DNA of 5,602 bases from an uncultured Micrococcales bacterium (GCA_903853515.1 CAINTU010000028.1:1-5602); one strand, 5' to 3'; counted from the stretch's first letter, positions 1 to 5,241 are shown. Notes: a model not told the origin generated them from the letters alone. Translations and numbers: made by a program.

Positions 1-56
1 AACATCACTGATGCGGCTGCGACACCTGCTAGGGCCTTGCGTGAAACTTTGTTCAC
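1..56 (-). CDS. N-terminus of an exported protein, probably a substrate-binding lipoprotein (partial)
   Basis: Only the first 18 codons are inside the window; the gene runs off the left edge. Reading leftward from a GTG at 56, the peptide is MNKVSRKALAGVAAASVM. This is a typical Sec signal-peptide beginning, with a basic n-region (K3, R6, K7) followed by an alanine/valine-rich hydrophobic stretch. A perfect AGGAGG lies six bases upstream of the GTG, so the start is well supported. The lipobox or cleavage site would lie outside the window. It is on the same strand as, and 160 bp after, a BMP-like lipoprotein gene. From memory of actinobacterial gene order (manC, BMP lipoproteins, nucleoside ABC transporter), a second BMP-family substrate-binding protein is the best guess. 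The sequence itself shows only an exported protein. Confidence 0.6.
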   Translation of the reverse strand, partial: MNKVSRKALAGVAAASVM

Positions 57-62
57 TTTTTT

Positions 63-68
63 CCTCCT
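63..68 (-). promoter_or_regulatory. Strong Shine-Dalgarno of the leftmost gene
   Basis: On the minus strand this is AGGAGG, a full match to the anti-Shine-Dalgarno core. It is followed by six A residues and then the GTG at 56. It fixes the start of the truncated gene and suggests strong, independent initiation rather than coupling to the lipoprotein gene 160 bp upstream. Confidence 0.8.
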
Positions 69-157
69 GATTTTTTGAGCTGCGATTTTCGCCACTCGAT
101 TACAGGGCAACACTATCTAAGAAAAAGGTGGCGCTTTCGTCGCAACGGCAATCTTTT

Positions 158-167
158 ACTAATTAGT
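158..167. promoter_or_regulatory. AT-rich perfect palindrome in the gap between the two lipoprotein-type genes
   Basis: ACTAATTAGT is a perfect 10-bp palindrome, and one further T/A pair (156/169) fits beyond a single mismatch. It lies about 100 bp upstream of the GTG at 56, within the 160-bp gap. Its position suits an operator or part of a promoter for the leftmost gene. No convincing -35/-10 pair could be assigned around it, so the function is unknown and it may be chance. Confidence 0.25.
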
Positions 168-183
168 TACAACTGCCGCGCAT

Positions 184-200
184 GCCTGCCTCGGCAAGGC
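184..200 (-). other. Short GC hairpin just after the lipoprotein stop codons
   Basis: The sequence can fold as four outer pairs (GCCT with AGGC), a bulged A at 196 and two inner pairs around a CTCG loop. It begins about 14 bases after the tandem stops of the lipoprotein gene. On the minus strand no run of T follows, so it does not qualify as a canonical intrinsic terminator. It could be a weak 3' end stabiliser or attenuator; evidence is structural only. Confidence 0.25.
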
Positions 201-216
201 TGAAAACACTCAACTA

Positions 217-1254
217 TTAGTTCAGAGTTTTTGCCTCGGATTGGTTTTCACTGGCTTTGACCTCGGCGATCAGGGTCTGCAAGCGGCTTAGGGTCTCGCT
301 GTCAAGTGCGGGCGTTTCACCGATGCGAAGCTCTGCTGCCCCGCTTGCCAGATCGCCAGAGCTGCGAGCAAATGCTGGCTGGTCGAAGGTGTGCGTCAAA
401 AAGTCTTTGATGCTCGCGCCAAAGGTCAGTTGCGAGTTTCGCTCAATCGAGGCAATCACCCGAGAATCGGTGGTGTTGCTGCTTGCGGTTTGCCATCTAG
501 CGCCAACAGTTATGAACTTCAATTGACTGCCTTCGACGCCGTGCAAAACATCTAGATGTCTTGGGGCGACAATCGGCACAATTACATCAGCGCCGGCGGC
601 AGCTGCAGCATCAATTGCTGAGGCGAGATCTTTGCCGGCTGGCGTGAGCGTTATTTTGCTGGCCACCCCAAACTGCTGCGCGTACTTTTGTGCGCCACGC
701 CTAAGCGACGCGATGATTTCGGCACTCGAGCTGAAATTGGGTGAGGTCAAAATCGAAACAGCATGCATCTTTGATTCAGCAGCAGCCACAAAGCCAGCCA
801 GAAAACTCGGATCAACCAAACTGTCTTGCACAAATCGCAGGTTGGTTGGTTGCAACGAGGCGGGCAGTGCGCCACCAAATTGAATGGCAGCCATAGTTGA
901 ATGCTTGCCGACAAAGTTGGCTATTGGCGCTGCGAATTCGGGAACAACCGAAACCATAAACACACAGCCATTGGTCAGGGCACCTAAAAGTCGCGATTGA
1001 ACGCTTTGGTTGCTTGAACTTCGAGCAATCACGATTTCGCGTGCGGCAATGCCGTGTTGCACCTTTGCCTCAACCAAATCTGTGGCGATTTGTTCGCGCA
1101 AAGCGTTGCCCAAATTGTCGCTCGCCTCGATTAGGCACGCTTTTGCTCTCGGGCTAGAAGCGGTTATCGGCTTAGCGTGACTCGAGCAACCGCTAAGCGC
1201 CAGCACCAAAGCCATCGCGCTCGCCAGCGCAGAGCCGGCCGTCAAAGTCTTCAT
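217..1254 (-). CDS. BMP/PnrA-like substrate-binding lipoprotein, divergent
   Basis: The 345-residue product starts with a lipoprotein signal peptide: basic MK, a hydrophobic stretch (about 8-20) and the lipobox LSGC ending at Cys23, which predicts a lipid-anchored extracytoplasmic protein. The mature part has alternating strand and helix pieces of a periplasmic-binding fold, for example GADVIVPIVAP (221-231) and KFITVGARWQ (246-255), in positions expected for basic-membrane-protein/PnrA nucleoside-binding proteins. The usual N-terminal BMP signature with an Asp-x-Ser-Phe-Asn core is not recognisable (residues 40-55 read CLIEASDNLGNALREQ), so ligand specificity is uncertain. It follows manC on the same strand after a 65-bp gap made of 14-bp repeats, the last of which contains its ATG. 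A GAGGA (1262-1266), seven bases before the ATG, also comes from the repeat. The gene ends in tandem stops, TAA then TAG. A role in nucleoside uptake is inferred. Confidence 0.75.
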   Translation of the reverse strand: MKTLTAGSALASAMALVLALSGCSSHAKPITASSPRAKACLIEASDNLGNALREQIATDLVEAKVQHGIAAREIVIARSSSNQSVQSRLLGALTNGCVFMVSVVPEFAAPIANFVGKHSTMAAIQFGGALPASLQPTNLRFVQDSLVDPSFLAGFVAAAESKMHAVSILTSPNFSSSAEIIASLRRGAQKYAQQFGVASKITLTPAGKDLASAIDAAAAAGADVIVPIVAPRHLDVLHGVEGSQLKFITVGARWQTASSNTTDSRVIASIERNSQLTFGASIKDFLTHTFDQPAFARSSGDLASGAAELRIGETPALDSETLSRLQTLIAEVKASENQSEAKTLN

Positions 1255-1310
1255 CGCGAAATCCTCATAGCGAAATGCTCATCTCGAAATGCTCATCGCC
1301 AAATCCTCAT
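1251..1310 (-). other. Ladder of four 5-codon minicistrons joined by ATGA overlaps
   Basis: Reading the minus strand, ATGs at 1310, 1296, 1282 and 1268 open the peptides MRIWR, MSISR, MSISL and MRISR. Each ends in a TGA whose first two bases are the last two bases of the next ATG. The final TGA overlaps the lipoprotein ATG at 1254. The first ATG lies nine bases after the manC stop and in the manC frame. The geometry follows automatically from an ATGA-bearing repeat whose period plus one is divisible by three, so it is one observation, not four. Translation of these peptides is inferred, not shown. Confidence 0.55.
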
Positions 1311-1320
1311 CGCGAAGCCC
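1251..1320 (-). repeat. Five tandem 14-bp direct repeats filling the manC-lipoprotein gap
   Basis: Plus-strand units begin at 1251, 1265, 1279, 1293 and 1307, with consensus TCATCGCGAAATCC and zero to two differences per copy. Eight of 14 columns are invariant, including TCAT, which is ATGA on the coding strand. The array touches the last base of the manC stop codon at one end and includes the lipoprotein start codon at the other. On the minus strand each unit supplies a start-like ATGA. Two of the four internal junctions and the start itself carry AGG or AGGA-type purines after ATG that can serve as a weak Shine-Dalgarno for the next ATG. It looks like a tandemly amplified translation initiation region. 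There are no unique spacers, so it is not CRISPR. Confidence 0.9.
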
Positions 1321-2438
1321 TAGAGCACATCGCCGTGGCCGGTCGACTTTAGTTTGTCGACCATGTTTTTAACCTGCTGCGCGTGAGCCTTGGTGGTGAT
1401 GAGCAGCGCATCCTGGGTGTCAACGACAATCACGTCTTCAAGGCCAATCAACGCAATCAAACGATTTGTTTCAGACACAAGGATTCCCGAACTCGAATCA
1501 GAAACCACATTGGCCTCACCCAAAACTGACAGCCCGCCCTTGTGACCCGCAGATTGCAATTCGGCAATCGCGGCGAAATCGCCAACATCGTGCCAACCAA
1601 AGCTCGCTGGCACAACCGCCACGCGACCTGCCTCGGCTGCCGGCTCGGCAACCGAATAGTCAATCGCAATCTTTTTGAGAGTCGGCCAAATCTTTGGCAT
1701 TGCAACATCACCAGAGCCATCGACAATTGCCTTGGCCAAAGCCAGAATCTGCGAATGCAAATCAGGTTCGCTCTCGGCCAAAATTTCTAGCAGCAAGGCG
1801 GCTGGTGCAATAAACATGCCGGCGTTCCAGAGGTATTCGCCCGAGGCGACATATTGCTTGGCAATCTCGATCTTTGGCTTCTCGACAAATCGGTCAACGC
1901 CACGAGCACTCGGCGCGTGATCAACCTCAAGTTCACTGCCGATTTTGATATAGCCAAAGCCCACCGAAGGTTCGGTTGGTTCGATGCCAATGGTGACGAT
2001 GCGATTGGTGGCTGCAACCGCAACGGCCTCGCGCACCGCAGCCGCAAAAGCAGTGTTGCTAGTGATCACGTGGTCGGCGGCAAACGAGCCGATGATCACA
2101 TCGGGTTCGCGAATCATCAAGACTGCAGCCGCCAGCGCGATAGCCGCGGTTGAGTCTTTAGGGCTTGGCTCTAAAACGAGTTGCGATTCACGAAGTTGGG
2201 GCAACTGCTCTAACACCGCTTCACTGTGCGCCTCGCCGGTGACCACCATGATTCGCCCCTCGCCGGCTAGCGGGCGCAAGCGATCCCAGGTGTCTTGCAA
2301 AAGTGTGTGGCCAGAGCCAGTCAGGTCGTGCAAAAACTTTGGTGCGTTGGCTCTAGACAGTGGCCAAAGCCGACTGCCGATGCCGCCTGCAGGAATAACA
2401 CTGTGAAATCGAGCCATCGGCTCTCGCTGGGTGTTCAT
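1320..2438 (-). CDS. manC: Mannose-1-phosphate guanylyltransferase (GTP), monofunctional
   Basis: The enzyme makes GDP-mannose from mannose-1-phosphate and GTP, feeding mannosylation of lipids, glycans or proteins; it is cytosolic. Numbered from the ATG at 2438 (372 residues), the nucleotidyltransferase signature IPAGGIGSRLWPLSR spans 15-29 with PKF at 33-35. FAADH (119-123) supplies the expected metal/nucleotide-binding Asp. GFGYI (160-164), FVEKP (184-188) and YLWNAGMF (202-209) are sugar-nucleotide-pocket motifs of this family. There is no C-terminal cupin isomerase domain, unlike the roughly 480-residue bifunctional ManC/AlgA proteins. The start is uncertain. ATG 2438 lacks a good Shine-Dalgarno and may be near-leaderless, while ATG 2417 (beginning MARFHS) has a weak GAGAG upstream; TTG 2441 is also possible. 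It is divergent from sdhC and followed on the same strand by the repeat array and lipoprotein gene. Confidence 0.92.
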   Translation of the reverse strand: MNTQREPMARFHSVIPAGGIGSRLWPLSRANAPKFLHDLTGSGHTLLQDTWDRLRPLAGEGRIMVVTGEAHSEAVLEQLPQLRESQLVLEPSPKDSTAAIALAAAVLMIREPDVIIGSFAADHVITSNTAFAAAVREAVAVAATNRIVTIGIEPTEPSVGFGYIKIGSELEVDHAPSARGVDRFVEKPKIEIAKQYVASGEYLWNAGMFIAPAALLLEILAESEPDLHSQILALAKAIVDGSGDVAMPKIWPTLKKIAIDYSVAEPAAEAGRVAVVPASFGWHDVGDFAAIAELQSAGHKGGLSVLGEANVVSDSSSGILVSETNRLIALIGLEDVIVVDTQDALLITTKAHAQQVKNMVDKLKSTGHGDVL

Positions 2439-2447
2439 CAAGGCAAA

Positions 2448-2453
2448 AGCCTA
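2448..2453 (-). promoter_or_regulatory. Candidate -10 element for manC, near-leaderless
   Basis: The minus strand reads TAGGCT, fitting the loose actinobacterial TAnnnT pattern. Transcription would start at about 2441-2438, at or within three bases of the manC ATG. This would explain the lack of a Shine-Dalgarno before that ATG. No good -35 hexamer is visible, so support is weak. Confidence 0.25.
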
Positions 2454-2460
2454 GCCGAAC

Positions 2461-2476
2461 TGTGAGATTTGGCACA
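2461..2476. promoter_or_regulatory. CRP/GlxR-type cAMP-receptor-protein box
   Basis: TGTGAGATTTGGCACA matches the CRP-family consensus TGTGA-N6-TCACA at nine of ten defined positions (G for T at the start of the right half). It lies between the divergent manC and sdhC genes. Its centre (2468.5) is about 41 bp upstream of the start site predicted by the TAGAAT element at 2497, the class II activator position. Regulation of sdh genes by the CRP-family protein GlxR is known in Corynebacterium. Binding here is inferred. Confidence 0.55.
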
Positions 2477-2496
2477 TTGGCGGGTGTTTGGCAACT

Positions 2497-2502
2497 TAGA
2501 AT
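2497..2502 (+). promoter_or_regulatory. Candidate -10 element of the sdh operon
   Basis: TAGAAT matches five of six bases of TATAAT. A -35 consensus is missing at 16-18 bp spacing; that region is instead adjoined by the CRP-type box, as in activator-dependent promoters. It predicts a start at about 2509-2510 and a leader of about 66 bases. Confidence 0.4.
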
Positions 2503-2520
2503 TACAACTAACGGTGGCCC

Positions 2521-2526
2521 TATAAA
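2521..2526 (+). promoter_or_regulatory. Alternative -10 element of the sdh operon
   Basis: TATAAA fits a -10 hexamer, but the best upstream hexamer (TTAGAA, 2496-2501) is 19 bp away, which is suboptimal. If used, transcription would start around 2533, inside the dyad at 2530-2548, with a leader of about 43 bases. Confidence 0.3.
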
Positions 2527-2529
2527 AAG

Positions 2530-2548
2530 GCTGCAAATCAGTTGCAGC
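2530..2548 (+). promoter_or_regulatory. Perfect dyad in the sdhC leader or promoter
   Basis: GCTGCAA and TTGCAGC form a perfect 7-bp inverted repeat around ATCAG, extended by a possible G-T pair at 2529/2549. It ends 15 bases before the sdhC Shine-Dalgarno. It could be an operator for a dimeric repressor or a 5' leader hairpin. There is no T-tract, so it is not a terminator. The regulator is unknown. Confidence 0.4.
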
Positions 2549-2563
2549 TGGCGCCGTTTATCA

Positions 2564-2569
2564 AGGAGG
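2564..2569 (+). promoter_or_regulatory. Shine-Dalgarno of sdhC, fixes the GTG start
   Basis: AGGAGG lies six bases before GTG 2576. This strong site decides the sdhC start in favour of the GTG over an in-frame ATG at 2462, which would put 38 unrelated residues in front of the conserved domain and run through the promoter region. Confidence 0.85.
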
Positions 2570-2575
2570 ATTTTC

Positions 2576-2950
2576 GTGCCATCTCGTCCGGCGGGAACTT
2601 TATACCGCGGAAAACTGGGCATGTGGTCGTGGGTTTTGCACCGCATCACAGGCGTCGGTATCTATTTCTTTCTATTGGTGCACATTCTTGACACCGCGTT
2701 GGTGCGGGTAAGCCCTGAGGCCTATAACTCGGTCGTGGCCTCTTATAAGACCACCATCATCGGCCTTGCCGAAATCGGCCTAGTCGGGGCGATTCTGTTT
2801 CACGCCTTCAATGGCATTCGCATTTTGTTGGTTGACTTCTGGCGCAAAGGCGCCAAATACCAGAACCAAATGTTCTGGATCGTGTTGGTGCTATGGGTCG
2901 TGCTGATGGCTGGCTTTGTGCCACGTCAACTCATGCACATCTTCGGTTAG
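2576..2950 (+). CDS. sdhC: Succinate dehydrogenase cytochrome b556 subunit
   Basis: This 124-residue membrane-anchor subunit of complex II helps bind heme b and quinone. The first conserved block, GMWSWVLHRITG (15-26), includes His22-Arg23, equivalent to the His-Arg pair of E. coli SdhC near the quinone site. Three membrane helices are predicted at about 18-39, 61-87 and 99-116. The second carries HAFNGIRILLVD (76-87), matching the SdhC heme-ligand signature H-x3-G-I-R-x4-D, so His76 is the likely axial ligand. The pattern closely recalls mycobacterial SdhC. The GTG start follows a strong AGGAGG. It is the first gene of the operon, with sdhD beginning 15 bases after the stop. One difference from E. 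coli is that the position of its quinone-site Ser27 is held here by Trp19, with a Ser one residue earlier. Confidence 0.93.
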   Translation: MPSRPAGTLYRGKLGMWSWVLHRITGVGIYFFLLVHILDTALVRVSPEAYNSVVASYKTTIIGLAEIGLVGAILFHAFNGIRILLVDFWRKGAKYQNQMFWIVLVLWVVLMAGFVPRQLMHIFG

Positions 2951-2965
2951 TCGGTTAGGTCAAAA

Positions 2966-3406
2966 ATGGTAGTTATCGAAACCCCAAACTCACCTCGCAG
3001 CCGCAAAGGCGCCCAGTGGGAAAAGCGCGCTTGGCTCTTCATGCGTTTCTCAGGCGTTTTTCTTGTCTTTCTAATCATCGGCCACCTAAGCGTGAACCTT
3101 GTTCTGCCCGAGCACGGCGTGAAGGCAATCGATTTTGCATTCGTAGCCGGCAAGTGGGCTAGCCCGTTCTGGAAGGTTTATGACGGTGTGCTCTTGTGGC
3201 TCGCTTTGCTGCACGGCACCAATGGCATGCGCGTGATTGTCGCTGATTACACCGAGCGACTTTGGATTCGCAAAGCTTTGACCATCACACTTTGGGTGGT
3301 TGCTGCAACATTGATCGTGCTCGGCACATTGGTGATTACAACCTTTGACCCATGCATCGACCCGAACGTGCACAGTTATCTGCCTGATTTGAACTGCCAC
3401 GCATAG
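2966..3406 (+). CDS. sdhD: Succinate dehydrogenase hydrophobic membrane anchor subunit
   Basis: This 146-residue protein is the second membrane anchor of complex II. A charged cytoplasmic N-terminus (about 1-22) precedes helices at about 23-46, 73-97 and 103-127. LFMRFSG (24-30), GH (39-40), KWASPFWK (63-70) and HGTNGMR (83-89) are blocks I recognise from actinobacterial SdhD. His83, Asp94 and Tyr95 have exactly the spacing of E. coli SdhD His71 (heme ligand), Asp82 and Tyr83 (quinone site). With three helices the C-terminus should face outward. It forms a short tail (128-146) with two cysteines, Cys130 and Cys144. The ATG has only a weak AGGT five bases upstream and lies 15 bases past the sdhC stop, suggesting help from translation of sdhC. 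Confidence 0.92.
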   Translation: MVVIETPNSPRSRKGAQWEKRAWLFMRFSGVFLVFLIIGHLSVNLVLPEHGVKAIDFAFVAGKWASPFWKVYDGVLLWLALLHGTNGMRVIVADYTERLWIRKALTITLWVVAATLIVLGTLVITTFDPCIDPNVHSYLPDLNCHA

Positions 3407-3459
3407 TTCTTGTTTGTCTATCACTTGTTTCTCGTTGCACTTTTTAGAAAGAAATTGAA

Positions 3460-5241
3460 TTGAGCGAAGTTAAGGTTCACAACCACCAATACGACGTTGT
3501 AATCGTTGGCGCAGGTGGTGCCGGCATGCGAGCAGCCATCGAAGCCGGGCCGCACGCAAAGACCGCTGTGATTTCAAAGCTGTTCCCTACCCGCTCACAC
3601 ACCGGTGCAGCACAGGGTGGCATGGCTGCAGCGCTTGCCAACGTTGAAGAAGACAACTGGGAATGGCACACATTCGACACCGTCAAAGGCGGCGACTATT
3701 TGGTCGACCAAGATGCGGCAGAGATCTTGGCTAAAGAATCGGTGCAAGCAGTTATCGACCTAGAAAACATGGGTTTGCCTTTTAACCGCACCCCAGACGG
3801 CAAAATTGATCAGCGCCGTTTTGGTGGTCACACTCGCGACCACGGCAAAGCGCCGGTTCGTCGCAGTTGCTATGCAGCCGACCGCACCGGCCACATGATT
3901 TTGCAGACCCTATATCAAAACTGCGTCAAGTTGGGCATCGAGTTTTATAACGAGTTCTATGTGCTCGATTTGGTGATGGCAACAGTTGACGGCGTCGAGC
4001 GCCCATCTGCCGTTGTGGCTTATGAGCTAGCAACCGGCGACCTGCACGTTTTTCAGGGCAAGTCGATCGTGTTCGCAACCGGTGGCTTTGGCAAGATTTT
4101 CAAGACCACCTCTAACGCCCACACTCTCACCGGCGATGGCGTTGGCATCATCTGGCGCAAGGGCTTGCCGCTAGAAGACATGGAGTTCTACCAGTTCCAC
4201 CCAACCGGCCTTGCGGGTCTCGGCATTTTGCTGAGTGAGGCGGCCCGTGGTGAGGGCGGTATTTTGCGCAATGCCTCTGGTGAGCGATTTATGGAACGCT
4301 ATGCACCGACCATCAAAGACCTCGCCCCGCGTGACATGGTCGCGCGCGCTATGGCCAACGAAGTTCGAGAAGGCCGTGGCGCCGGGCCGCACAAAGATTA
4401 TGTTTTGCTCGACCTGACTCACCTAGAGCCAGCAGTGATCGACGCTAAGTTGCCAGATATCACCGAGTTCGCCAGAACCTACCTTGGCGTTGAGCCATAT
4501 ACCGAGCCGGTGCCGGTGTTCCCAACCGCGCACTACGCAATGGGCGGCATTCCGACAAATATTCAGGCAGAAGTTTTGCGCGACAACAACACCGTTGTGC
4601 CAGGTCTTTATGCTGCTGGTGAGTGTGCCTGTGTTTCTGTGCACGGCGCCAACCGACTCGGCACCAACTCACTTCTCGACATCAACGTGTTCGGCAAGCG
4701 CGCCGGCATTTATGCCGTCGAATACGCCAAGACCGCACAACACGTGCCGGTGCCTCAAGATGCTGTGCAAGAAACCGTAAACCTGATTCAACACATGCGC
4801 AATGCAACCGGCACCGAAAAGATCGCTGTGCTTCGTCGAGAACTGCAAGAAACCATGGATAAAAATGCCCAGGTTTACCGCACCGAAGAATCACTAAACG
4901 AGGCACTCGACAAGATTGTTGAACTTCGTGCACGCTATGAGCACATCCAAGTGCAAGATCGTGGTTTGCGTTTCAACACCGACTTGCTTGAGGCGATCGA
5001 GCTTGGCTTCTTGCTAGACCTTGCCGAAGTTTTGGTTTTCACCGCGCGCGAGCGTCGCGAAAGCCGTGGCGGTCACTTTAGAGAAGATTACGAAACACGC
5101 AACGACGAAAAGTTCATGGTTCACTCGATGGCCTATCTAAACAAGGATTCAAAAGCCTCGAACACCGCTGAGAAAAATATTCGAATCGACTGGAAACCAG
5201 TCACAATCACCAACTACCCGCCAATGGAGCGCAAGTACTAA
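3460..5241 (+). CDS. sdhA: Succinate dehydrogenase flavoprotein subunit
   Basis: The 593-residue catalytic subunit oxidises succinate to fumarate on the cytoplasmic face. The FAD-binding motif GAGGAG lies at 17-22. SHTGAAQGG (46-54) contains His47, the expected site of covalent FAD attachment. Active-site residues are all present: His247 in HPTG, Glu260 and Arg263 in the SEAARGEGG block, Arg291 in APRDMVAR, His358 in TAHYAMGG and Arg399 in GANRLGTNSL; Glu388 in AGE contacts FAD. Length is normal for SdhA. The start is TTG 3460. An in-frame stop at 3445-3447 leaves only this TTG or an unlikely ATT (3454), and the next internal Met (23) would destroy the FAD motif. The Shine-Dalgarno is weak (AGAAAG, about eight bases upstream). 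The stop overlaps the sdhB ATG by one base. It could in principle be a fumarate reductase, but the SdhC/SdhD anchors favour SDH. Confidence 0.97.
   Translation: MSEVKVHNHQYDVVIVGAGGAGMRAAIEAGPHAKTAVISKLFPTRSHTGAAQGGMAAALANVEEDNWEWHTFDTVKGGDYLVDQDAAEILAKESVQAVIDLENMGLPFNRTPDGKIDQRRFGGHTRDHGKAPVRRSCYAADRTGHMILQTLYQNCVKLGIEFYNEFYVLDLVMATVDGVERPSAVVAYELATGDLHVFQGKSIVFATGGFGKIFKTTSNAHTLTGDGVGIIWRKGLPLEDMEFYQFHPTGLAGLGILLSEAARGEGGILRNASGERFMERYAPTIKDLAPRDMVARAMANEVREGRGAGPHKDYVLLDLTHLEPAVIDAKLPDITEFARTYLGVEPYTEPVPVFPTAHYAMGGIPTNIQAEVLRDNNTVVPGLYAAGECACVSVHGANRLGTNSLLDINVFGKRAGIYAVEYAKTAQHVPVPQDAVQETVNLIQHMRNATGTEKIAVLRRELQETMDKNAQVYRTEESLNEALDKIVELRARYEHIQVQDRGLRFNTDLLEAIELGFLLDLAEVLVFTARERRESRGGHFREDYETRNDEKFMVHSMAYLNKDSKASNTAEKNIRIDWKPVTITNYPPMERKY

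Noticed and set aside
121..145. Possible terminator or hairpin around GCGACGAAAGCGC followed by CCACCTTTTTC (minus strand)
   Set aside because: The stem is only three base pairs, too weak to call despite the following T-run.
184..200. Intrinsic terminator after the lipoprotein gene
   Set aside because: The stem is short and bulged and no T-tract follows on the transcribed strand; kept only as a low-confidence hairpin.
257..526. Plus-strand open frames opposite the lipoprotein gene (also 632-883)
   Set aside because: They are antisense shadows without start signals or recognisable products.
1251..1320. CRISPR-like array
   Set aside because: The 14-bp units are directly contiguous with no spacers, far shorter than CRISPR repeats, and no cas gene is present.
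1984..2406. 140-codon open frame on the plus strand opposite manC
   Set aside because: It lies wholly antisense to a well-conserved enzyme gene, shows no recognisable domain, and is explained as a mirror of manC codon bias.
2441..2452. AGGC-aaaa-GCCT inverted repeat just upstream of the manC ATG
   Set aside because: A four-base-pair stem is expected by chance and has no supporting context beyond its position.
2462..2575. Upstream extension of sdhC to an in-frame ATG at 2462
   Set aside because: It would add 38 residues unrelated to SdhC and cover the CRP-type box and -10 elements, whereas GTG 2576 has a perfect AGGAGG six bases upstream and gives the usual protein length.
2353..2649. 98-codon minus-strand frame across the manC-sdhC junction
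   Set aside because: It overlaps both genes and the promoter region in a non-coding frame, has no ribosome binding site of note and no recognisable protein features.
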